From assembly GCA_934667465.1 (NCBI GenBank), contig CAKUMG010000532.1, positions 1-5,078 of the forward strand: a DNA stretch of 5,078 nucleotides, written 5' to 3'. Below, piece after piece: positions 1 to 5,078 of this stretch. The stretch comes from an uncultured Actinoplanes sp. (GTDB taxonomy: Bacteria > Actinomycetota > Actinomycetes > Mycobacteriales > Micromonosporaceae). A program made the position numbers and the translations under genes. Numbering within the stretch: position 1 is the first letter of the stretch; every line of letters starts with the position of its first letter. Under the pieces are notes generated by a model that worked only from the letters and a program-made list of their open reading frames with translations, did not search any database and had not been told where the DNA came from.

Positions 1-1885
1 CATCGGTGCCGGCCCGCCCGGCCGCTCCCGCGCCCCCGGCCGGGGCAGGAACGCCCGCCTCGGCGAAGAGCGCGACGATCTCGTCGTGCACCCGCTGCGT
101 CTCGGCGTGGGCGGCCTCCACAGCGGCGGCCGCCTCGGCCCGGGCCGCCTCGCGCTGCCGGGCAGATTCCTGTGCCCAGTCGACCAGGGCGCTCCAGGCG
201 CCGGCGAGGTCGTCGCGGTCGGCCGGTGGGGGCGAGAAGCGGGCCACCCCGTCGCGGACCGTGTCGAAGGACCGCCACGCCGTGCGCTGCCGCTCCTCGG
301 CCTGCACGGCGGCGGCCTGGGCCCGGCGCTGCGCCTCACGGGCGGCCCGCACCTCGGCGCCCGCGTCGTCGAGCTTGCGCTGCAGCTTGGTCAGCTCGGC
401 CAGCCGGGCGCGCAGCGCCTCCTGACCGGGCGAGTCGGCCAGCCCCGCCTTGACCTCGGCCAGCCGTGACTTGTGGTGCTCGTATTGGGCGCGCTTGCGG
501 TCGAGCCCCCGCTCCAGCTCGCGGGCGACGGCGTCGCGCTGCTTCCAGGCGGTCGCGGCGACGTCGGACGCGGCCCGGGCGGCCTTGCCCTGCTGCTCGG
601 CGGCCTGCACGGCGGACCCCGCGGGCATCGGCGGCACGGTCGTCACCCGCTGCTCGCAGACCGGGCACTCGTGGCCGGCGGTGAGGTGGGCGCGCAGCGC
701 GGCGGCACGGTCAAGGGTCTGCGCCTCGGCGTAGTCCAGGCGCGCCTGCTCCAGCAGCTGGTCGGCGCCGAGGTGCGCGGAGTGCGCCAGATCGGCGGCG
801 GCCACGGCGTCCTTGTACTCGACCTCGGCGACGGACACCTCGCCCGCGAACCACTCGGCCTGCCCGACCAGCCGGTCGTATTCGACGTGACGGTCCAGCA
901 GTAGCCCGAGCGAGCCCGCGTCACCGGCCGCGGCGAGCTCGCCGCGCACCTTCTCCTCGTGCTCCTCGGCGGCCCGCACGCCCGCGGCCGTCCGCTCGGC
1001 CTCCTCGCGTGCGGCGGTCGCGGCCTCGGCGACCTGCGCGCTGCCGGCGGGGGTGCGCACCCGTTCCAGCGCGGCCAGCTCGCCGGCCACGGCGTCGCGG
1101 GCGCCGGCCAGCTCGGCCTCCCTGTCCCGGACCTCCCGGAGCCGCGGCACGGCGCGCTCGACGGCGGCGGTCAGCTCGCGCATGACGGTGAGCCGCTCCT
1201 GCGCGGCGGCCACCGCCTCGTCGTCGGCGTCGGTGAGCCCGGCGAGCGCCTGGTCGACGACGCTCAGCTTGGCCTCAGCGTTGCTCGCGCGGGCGGTCGC
1301 GCGGCTCTGCACCTCTTCGTAGACGTGCAGCCCGAGCAGGTTGACCAGGATCTGCTGCCGGGTGGCCGGCTTGGCGTGCAGGAAGTCGGCGAACTGGCCC
1401 TGCGGCAGCACGACACAGCTCGTGAACTGCTCGTAGGGCAGCCCGACCGCCTCCACGACGGCACGGTCCATCTCGGCCGGCGTGCCCGCCAGCACGTCGC
1501 CCAGGTCGTCCAGGCTCATGCCGGTGTCGAGGCGGGTGACGTCGAAGCCGGGGGGCATCAGCTGCAGCCCGGCCCCGGCGGTCTTGACGTTACCCCGGCC
1601 GTCGCGGCGCACCACCCGGGTGGCGACATAGCGCGACCCCGCGGACTCGAACACCAGCCGGACCCGCGCCTCGGTGGCGGAGGGCGCGAGCGCGTTGACG
1701 ATGCCTCGGGCGCCGCCCCAGCGCGGCACCGTGCCGTAGAGGGCGAAGCAGATGCCGTCCAGCACCGTGGACTTGCCGGAGCCTGTCGGGCCCACGAGGG
1801 CGAAGTAGTCCGCGTCGGTGAAGTCCACGGTGGTCTCCTCGCGGAACACCGTGAAGCCGGCCATGTCGAGCCGCAGCGGTCTCAT
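1..1885 (-). CDS. sbcC: SbcC/Rad50-like SMC-family ATPase, N-terminal 628 residues (3' end beyond left edge)
   Basis: ATPase subunit of the SbcCD (Mre11-Rad50-type) nuclease, which binds DNA ends and, by ATP-driven movement, controls the SbcD nuclease; cytoplasmic, nucleoid-acting. The minus frame is open from the ATG at 1885 to the window edge. Seen directly: Walker A GPTGSGKST with Lys38; Q-loop segment VLPQGQFADFL (about 158-168, Gln162) followed by the family-typical HAKPATRQQIL; a long Ala/Glu/Arg/Leu-rich coiled-coil arm from about 190 to 400; zinc-hook motif HECPVCEQ with Cys407 and Cys410; then a returning coil from about 420 to at least 600. The ABC signature, Walker B and D-loop expected in the C-terminal lobe are not in the window, so the gene is cut by the edge rather than visibly broken. 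SbcC proteins are usually about 800-1050 aa. The start overlaps the sbcD stop as ATGA, implying translational coupling; a GAGGTG about 11 nt upstream inside sbcD may serve as the ribosome site. Could be annotated simply as SMC family ATPase. Confidence 0.95.
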   Translation of the reverse strand, partial: MRPLRLDMAGFTVFREETTVDFTDADYFALVGPTGSGKSTVLDGICFALYGTVPRWGGARGIVNALAPSATEARVRLVFESAGSRYVATRVVRRDGRGNVKTAGAGLQLMPPGFDVTRLDTGMSLDDLGDVLAGTPAEMDRAVVEAVGLPYEQFTSCVVLPQGQFADFLHAKPATRQQILVNLLGLHVYEEVQSRATARASNAEAKLSVVDQALAGLTDADDEAVAAAQERLTVMRELTAAVERAVPRLREVRDREAELAGARDAVAGELAALERVRTPAGSAQVAEAATAAREEAERTAAGVRAAEEHEEKVRGELAAAGDAGSLGLLLDRHVEYDRLVGQAEWFAGEVSVAEVEYKDAVAAADLAHSAHLGADQLLEQARLDYAEAQTLDRAAALRAHLTAGHECPVCEQRVTTVPPMPAGSAVQAAEQQGKAARAASDVAATAWKQRDAVARELERGLDRKRAQYEHHKSRLAEVKAGLADSPGQEALRARLAELTKLQRKLDDAGAEVRAAREAQRRAQAAAVQAEERQRTAWRSFDTVRDGVARFSPPPADRDDLAGAWSALVDWAQESARQREAARAEAAAAVEAAHAETQRVHDEIVALFAEAGVPAPAGGAGAAGRAGTD

Positions 1886-3033
1886 GAGTGGCTGCTCACC
1901 TCGTCGTAGAGCTCGTCGAAGAGTTCGCGGACGCCGTCCTCGGCCGTCCCGCGGTTGTCCAGGTAGTCGCCGAAGAGCTCGCGGGGCGACCGGCCGGCGC
2001 GCTGGGCCATCCGGGCCCCGGACCGGTCCGGGATCATCTCCGGGTCGATCCGGATCTCCAGCGCGTCGGGCAGCAGCTCCTGCACGTCCTCCCGCAGCCC
2101 CACCCGCGGCGTCTCCCGGACCAGGACACGGAGCCAGGCGTCCGGAAGGTTCACCGTGGCGAGCTGCTCGAGGCTGCCCCGCACCGTCCGCAGGGTCCGC
2201 CCGGCGGTCACCGGCACGTCCCGGACCTGGGCGGCCTTCTCCGTCGAGACGTCCACGATCGCGACCGAGCTGACGTTCTCCTCCTCGCCGAAGTCGACGG
2301 CGAGCGGGCTGCCGCTGTAGCGCACCGGGCACGGGCCGATCACGCGCTGCGAGCGGTGCAGGTGGCCGAGCGCCACGTAGTGCGCGTTGGGCGGGAACAC
2401 GGTCGCCGGGACCGCGTAGCCCATCACCGTGTGGGCCTCCCGCTCGCCGCCGCCGGTCGACGCGCCGACCACGGTCAGGTGGCCGGTGACCAGGTTGACG
2501 ACCCCGGGCTCGGCGAAGCCCTCGGCGAGCCGGGCGAGCAGGCGCGCGATGTGGTCGGCGTAGGTCTGGGTGGCCTCGGCCGCGGTCAGCTCGTACATCT
2601 CGACGGCGCGGATCGCATAGCGCTGGGACAGGAAGGGCAGCGCCGCGAGCTGCCACTTCTCCCCCGCGGCGGTCTCGCCCCGCAGGATCAGGTCCTCCGG
2701 CTTGTCGCGCACCGAGCCGCGCAGCTCGATGCCGGCGGCGTCGGCCCACGGGCGCAGCGCGTCGAGCGCGGCACCGTTGTCGTGGTTGCCGCCGATGGCC
2801 ACCACCCGGGCCCCGGTCTGCCGCAGCGCGGTCAGCGCCCGGGTCACCACGCGGGTGGCGTCGGGCGAGGGAGCGGCCGTGTCGTAGAGGTCACCGGCGA
2901 CGACGACCAGGTCGGGCCGCTCGGCGCGGGCGATCTCGACCACCTGGGCGAGGACCTTGATGTGCTCCTCGTGGCGGTTGCGTCCCTTGAGGACCTTTCC
3001 GACATGCCAGTCGGAGGTGTGCAGGATGCGCAT
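1882..3033 (-). CDS. sbcD: Exonuclease SbcD (Mre11-type metallophosphoesterase), 383 aa
   Basis: Nuclease subunit of SbcCD: metal-dependent 3'-5' exonuclease and hairpin/end-cleaving endonuclease in the calcineurin-like phosphoesterase superfamily. All phosphoesterase motifs are visible in order: SDWHVGK (Asp8, His10), GDLYD (Asp48), GNHD (Asn83, His84), GH (His185) and GHLH (His224, His226). These supply the two-metal site and the catalytic His84 known from the family. The capping domain follows at about 260-335. The charged helical C-terminus (about 349-380, RELFGDYLDN then LFDELYDEV) fits the SbcC/Rad50-binding region. Length is normal for SbcD (E. coli about 400 aa). The start is secure because MRILHTSDWH begins right at motif I. 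It lies 9 nt downstream of the herA-like stop and overlaps sbcC by 4 nt, so it is the middle gene of a three-gene operon. No residue expected for activity is missing, so it looks functional. Confidence 0.97.
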   Translation of the reverse strand: MRILHTSDWHVGKVLKGRNRHEEHIKVLAQVVEIARAERPDLVVVAGDLYDTAAPSPDATRVVTRALTALRQTGARVVAIGGNHDNGAALDALRPWADAAGIELRGSVRDKPEDLILRGETAAGEKWQLAALPFLSQRYAIRAVEMYELTAAEATQTYADHIARLLARLAEGFAEPGVVNLVTGHLTVVGASTGGGEREAHTVMGYAVPATVFPPNAHYVALGHLHRSQRVIGPCPVRYSGSPLAVDFGEEENVSSVAIVDVSTEKAAQVRDVPVTAGRTLRTVRGSLEQLATVNLPDAWLRVLVRETPRVGLREDVQELLPDALEIRIDPEMIPDRSGARMAQRAGRSPRELFGDYLDNRGTAEDGVRELFDELYDEVSSHS

Positions 3034-3040
3034 CGCAGAA

Positions 3041-3044
3041 CCCT
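3041..3044 (-). promoter_or_regulatory. Weak ribosome site of sbcD overlapping the herA-like stop
   Basis: AGGG, formed partly by the TAG stop of the upstream gene, lies 7 nt before the sbcD ATG. The short site and the 9-nt gap suggest translation of sbcD depends on ribosomes finishing the herA-like gene. Confidence 0.5.
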
Positions 3045-4782
3045 AGAACGGAATGTCGTCGTCCGACGACCCGCCGCGGCCGCCCACGACGGCGAACGGA
3101 TCGGCACCCTGGACGATCGAGCGCATGGTGCCCGCGGGCGGCGGGCCGGACTCGGACTTGCGGGTGGCCCAGGCGGGGAACGGGAACTCCACGCACAACG
3201 GCACCGGGATGTCGGGCTGGTTGACGAACATGGTGCCGGGCCGGGCGAGCAGGGCGCGCTGGCGCATCGCGGGCGGCAGGAAGCCGTATTCCGGGCGGGA
3301 CGCCTCCGCCGGGTCGAGCCGCCCGACCACCCGGATCGCGGAGTTGGTGACGATCCGGCGCTCCACCTCGCTGGCGGTCTGCTGCGCGCCGATCAGGATG
3401 ACGCCCAGGGAGCGGCCGCGCTCGGCGATGTCGAGCAGCACCTCCTTGATCGGCGACGAGCCCTCGCGCGGTGCGTACTTGTTGAGCTCGTCGAGCACGA
3501 CGAAGAGCAGCGGCCGGCCGGTGCCCGACTTCTCCTTGTCGTCGAACTCGGTCTTGAGGGTGACGCCGACCACGAACCGCTGCGCCCGGTCGGGCAGGTT
3601 GTGCAGGTCGACCACGGTGACCTGGGCGCTCTCGGCGGTCTTGATCTGGTGCGGCCGGCGGGCGGCGAGGTCGCCGCGGATCAGCCGGGCCAGGTCGCGC
3701 TTGCTGCCGATCAGCCGCCGGGCGAACGCGTTGACCGTGCCCATGTTGACCGCGCTGCCCGCCCAGGTGGACCGGGTCTCGTCGTCGGTCAGCTGGTCGA
3801 CGATGTGGTCCACCAGGTCGCCGTAGGAGCCGAGCCGGCGCCCGTCGATGCTGATGCCGCCCTCGGCGGGCACGGCGTGCCGCGCCAGGTGGGCGGTGAC
3901 CGAGTGCACCACCATCGTGTATTGCTGGCGCTCGTCGTCGGCGTCCGCGAACACGTACGGCAGGAGGCGTTTCTCGCAGAACTCCTCAAGCGTCCAGTAG
4001 AAGCTGTCGACGCCGGTGAGGCGGCTGCTGACGTCGGGGGCGCCGGAGGAGTCGTTGGCCCGCGGCGGCGCATAGACCCGGACGTCGGGGAACGCTGAGG
4101 CGGGCAGCCCGAGCAGCTTGTAGTTGGCGGTGGTGGCGTCGTCGAGCTTGGTGTTGTCGTGGTCGAGGAAGAGCAGATCCTCGCCCTTGACGTTGAAGAT
4201 GAGCGCCCGGGCGTTGGCGCCGTCGGCACCCAGCGCGCCCGAACGGAACACCGAGTAGAGCAGGAACGTGGCGAAGCTCGTCTTGGTCGCCACGCCGGAG
4301 ATGCCGGAGATGGAGACGTGGGCGCCGCGGGTGCCGTCGAGGAAGTCGGCGTTGAGGAAGACCGGCACGCCGTCACGGCCCGTGCCCATCGGGACGCGCC
4401 GCTCCATCCGGTCGAAGTGCAGCGCGGCGTCGCGGGCGGCGCCGGACGCGCGGTGGACCACCGCCCCGGGCGCGGGCGGGACGTAGAGCTCCGGGTCGAC
4501 CCGGGTGGTGGTGATCTCGGCGGCCTCCTGCACGAGGGCGGGCAGCGTGCCCTCGGCGATGGCGAACACGTCGGAGTCGAACTGGGCGCCCTCGTGCCGC
4601 GCGCGGACCTGGGTGACCACCCCGGCGATCGTCACCGGCTCGCGCTCGGGCAGCTCCCGGCTCGTCACGACCACGTCGTCGAGCTGGAGGTAGCTGCCCG
4701 GCGTCACCGCCGTCCAGAACTGCAACGGGGTGGCGTCGGCCGTGCCCAGCACCCTTCCGACCGGTTCGCTCGCATCCGCCAT
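3043..4782 (-). CDS. HerA/FtsK-superfamily DNA-translocating ATPase (DUF87 type) with SSB-like C-terminal tail, 579 aa
   Basis: Predicted hexameric DNA-pumping ATPase of the HerA family, which in archaea assists Mre11-Rad50 and NurA in resecting double-strand breaks. Seen: an N-terminal beta-rich region (about 20-90, FWTAVTPGSYLQLDDVVV and AGVVTQVRARHEG) resembling a HAS-barrel; a divergent P-loop GISGVATKTS (160-169, Lys167); IFNVKGEDLLFLD (195-207), a typical HerA/VirB4-like strand after the P-loop; Walker B PLLFVVLDEL with Asp431-Glu432; then GRSLGVILIGAQQTASEV (456-473) and NSAIRVVGRLD (480-490), the sensor/arginine region of HerA-FtsK ATPases. The C-terminus after about 560 is Gly/Ser-rich and ends SSDDDIPF, like bacterial SSB. 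The chosen ATG (4782) has GAGGAG 6 nt upstream; in-frame ATGs at 4809, 4830 and 4845 would add up to 21 unconvincing residues. First gene of the operon with sbcD and sbcC. Family call is strong, but the exact partner is unknown, so no symbol beyond herA-like is given. Confidence 0.9.
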   Translation of the reverse strand: MADASEPVGRVLGTADATPLQFWTAVTPGSYLQLDDVVVTSRELPEREPVTIAGVVTQVRARHEGAQFDSDVFAIAEGTLPALVQEAAEITTTRVDPELYVPPAPGAVVHRASGAARDAALHFDRMERRVPMGTGRDGVPVFLNADFLDGTRGAHVSISGISGVATKTSFATFLLYSVFRSGALGADGANARALIFNVKGEDLLFLDHDNTKLDDATTANYKLLGLPASAFPDVRVYAPPRANDSSGAPDVSSRLTGVDSFYWTLEEFCEKRLLPYVFADADDERQQYTMVVHSVTAHLARHAVPAEGGISIDGRRLGSYGDLVDHIVDQLTDDETRSTWAGSAVNMGTVNAFARRLIGSKRDLARLIRGDLAARRPHQIKTAESAQVTVVDLHNLPDRAQRFVVGVTLKTEFDDKEKSGTGRPLLFVVLDELNKYAPREGSSPIKEVLLDIAERGRSLGVILIGAQQTASEVERRIVTNSAIRVVGRLDPAEASRPEYGFLPPAMRQRALLARPGTMFVNQPDIPVPLCVEFPFPAWATRKSESGPPPAGTMRSIVQGADPFAVVGGRGGSSDDDIPF

Positions 4783-4788
4783 TTCCGT

Positions 4789-4794
4789 CTCCTC
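4789..4794 (-). promoter_or_regulatory. Ribosome binding site that decides the herA-like start
   Basis: GAGGAG (minus strand) sits 6 nt before the ATG at 4782, an ideal Shine-Dalgarno and spacing. No comparable site was seen before the in-frame ATGs at 4809, 4830 or 4845, so the 579-residue form is preferred. Confidence 0.8.
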
Positions 4795-4860
4795 AGCCAC
4801 GGCGATCATGTTGCACCAGGGGTACGACATCTTGTCGGACAGCACGTCGGGTGCCCCGAG

Positions 4861-4869
4861 TTATCCACA
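4861..4869 (+). promoter_or_regulatory. Perfect DnaA-box 9-mer (TTATCCACA)
   Basis: TTATCCACA is identical to the classical high-affinity DnaA box. It overlaps five of the six bases of the candidate -10 element, so DnaA bound here would be expected to interfere with operon transcription. A single perfect 9-mer can occur by chance but is less likely in such GC-rich DNA. Confidence 0.55.
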
Positions 4870-4878
4870 GGCCCGGCG

Positions 4879-4887
4879 TCGTCCACA
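4879..4887 (+). promoter_or_regulatory. DnaA-box-like 9-mer (TCGTCCACA)
   Basis: It differs by one base from TTGTCCACA, the box form preferred in GC-rich actinomycetes. It has the same orientation as the perfect box, starting 18 bp away (9-bp gap), and overlaps the candidate -35 element. The pairing raises the likelihood that both boxes are used, although affinity for this variant is uncertain. Confidence 0.4.
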
Positions 4888-4943
4888 AGCTCCGCCCCGC
4901 CGGGCACCCGATCGGCGTACGGTCCCCGGCCATGAGCACCTCG

Positions 4944-5078
4944 TCACCGCCTGCGGGCATAGCGCAGGAAGAGCATGTCGTCCTCGGAGAGCACGCTTTC
5001 CAGCGACAACCGCCGGAGCGGGCCCGCGGGTCCCGCGGCGATCCGGCCCGCGCCGCCGCCGGCCAGCACCGGCGAGAT
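4944..5078 (-). CDS. C-terminal fragment of a RibD C-terminal-domain (pyrimidine/dihydrofolate reductase-like) protein
   Basis: A minus-strand frame enters from the right edge and ends at TGA (4946-4944), giving 44 residues. The fragment begins ISPVLAGGGAGRIAAGP and ends SEDDMLFLRYARRR. The SPVLAGGGAGRI piece resembles the Gly-rich pyridine-nucleotide-binding loop near the C-terminus of RibD-C/bacterial DHFR-like reductases, and the acidic residues followed by LFLRY match the final beta strand of that fold. Such proteins reduce the ribosyl chain of the riboflavin precursor with NADPH, or an unknown related substrate; actinomycetes carry several paralogues, so the specific substrate cannot be told. 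The N-terminal part is outside the window. It reads in the same direction as the herA-like gene but is separated by 161 bp containing a candidate promoter, so it is probably a separate transcription unit. Confidence 0.7.
   Translation of the reverse strand: MSPVLAGGGAGRIAAGPAGPLRRLSLESVLSEDDMLFLRYARRR

Larger units (their letters stand above)
4860..4888 (-). promoter_or_regulatory. Candidate sigma-70 (HrdB/SigA-type) promoter for the operon
   Basis: On the minus strand TTGTGG (4888-4883) and GATAAC (4865-4860) are separated by exactly 17 nt. They match TTGACA at 3 of 6 and TATAAT at 4 of 6 positions, normal for actinomycete housekeeping promoters. Transcription would start near 4853, leaving a leader of about 70 nt before the chosen ATG at 4782. 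This start would fall only about 8 nt upstream of the first in-frame ATG at 4845, supporting use of the downstream ATG with a good ribosome site. Not experimentally supported. Confidence 0.45.
4847..4911. repeat. 10-bp perfect inverted repeat bracketing the promoter and DnaA boxes
   Basis: TCGGGTGCCC at 4847-4856 and its exact reverse complement GGGCACCCGA at 4902-4911 are separated by 45 bp that contain both DnaA-like boxes and the candidate -35/-10. One arm lies at the predicted transcription start and the other upstream of -35. It could be a pair of operator half-sites supporting looping, or coincidence in GC-rich DNA. Confidence 0.4.
4783..4943 (-). promoter_or_regulatory. Intergenic region driving the herA-sbcD-sbcC operon
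   Basis: This is the only substantial non-coding stretch (161 bp). It is less GC-biased than its surroundings and holds, in leftward reading order: the right arm of a 10-bp inverted repeat, a candidate -35/-10 pair, two DnaA-box-like 9-mers on those elements, the left arm of the repeat, a short CGACA-N3-TGTCG dyad and the GAGGAG ribosome site of the herA-like gene. No clear GC-hairpin plus T-tract terminator for the upstream reductase gene was seen. Confidence 0.7.

Noticed and set aside
959..1909. 316-codon plus-strand open frame opposite sbcC
   Set aside because: Same GC-frame shadow effect: the minus-strand frame carries the SbcC Q-loop and coiled-coil arm, and the plus-strand translation has no recognisable motif.
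1888..4098. 736-codon plus-strand open frame antisense to sbcD and the herA-like gene
   Set aside because: It lies opposite two genes with clear catalytic motifs. Its translation is low-complexity (rich in Gly, Arg, Val, Asp, His) with no recognisable domain, as expected from the complementary frame of GC-rich coding DNA.
4783..4845. N-terminal extension of the herA-like protein from the ATG at 4845
   Set aside because: The 21 extra residues lie almost at the predicted transcription start, lack a ribosome site and precede an ideal GAGGAG-spaced ATG at 4782.
4861..4887. Chromosomal replication origin, because of the DnaA boxes
   Set aside because: Only two boxes are seen, with no box cluster or AT-rich unwinding region, and none of dnaA, dnaN, gyrB or rpmH is adjacent; promoter regulation is the simpler reading.
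4932..5078. Possible plus-strand gene starting ATGAGCACC at 4932 and open to the right edge
   Set aside because: No convincing ribosome site was seen, the product is Arg/Pro/Ala/Gln-rich without a domain, and the opposite strand encodes a recognisable RibD-C-type C-terminus ending in the same place.

Overview
The window is very GC-rich (visibly about 70% or more), with strong G/C bias at third codon positions and long spurious open frames on the opposite strand. This is typical of a high-GC actinomycete. Protein style hints at Micromonosporaceae or a relative, but the window alone cannot fix the genus. No rRNA, tRNA, CRISPR array, IS element or prophage gene is visible.

All real genes read leftward (minus strand). 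From right to left they are: (1) the last 44 codons of a RibD C-terminal-type pyrimidine/dihydrofolate reductase-like gene, entering from the right edge (5078-4944); (2) a 161-bp intergenic region (4943-4783) with a candidate sigma-70 promoter, two DnaA-box-like 9-mers lying on its -35 and -10 elements, and a 10-bp inverted repeat bracketing it; (3) a HerA/FtsK-superfamily ATPase of 579 residues (4782-3043); (4) sbcD/mre11, 383 aa (3033-1882), starting 9 nt after the herA stop; (5) sbcC/rad50-like, overlapping sbcD by 4 nt (ATGA) and running off the left edge after 628 codons (1885-1).

The three complete or near-complete genes form a tight operon for DNA double-strand break end processing. 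SbcD is the Mn2+-dependent nuclease. SbcC is the ABC-type ATPase with a coiled coil and CxxC zinc hook that opens and positions ends. HerA is a ring-forming DNA translocase, which in archaea works with the NurA nuclease downstream of Mre11-Rad50. This is the archaeal herA-mre11-rad50 arrangement in a bacterium. No nurA is visible here; it may lie past the left edge or be absent.

The most striking observation is that the HerA-like protein ends in a Gly/Ser-rich stretch followed by SSDDDIPF. This matches the acidic C-terminal tip of bacterial SSB (DDDIPF in E. coli), the peptide that docks RecO, RecQ, PriA, ExoI and others. The ATPase may therefore carry its own SSB-type partner-docking tail. 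Its Walker A loop is also non-canonical (GISGVATKTS). Overlap of DnaA boxes with the operon promoter suggests a possible link to replication initiation control.
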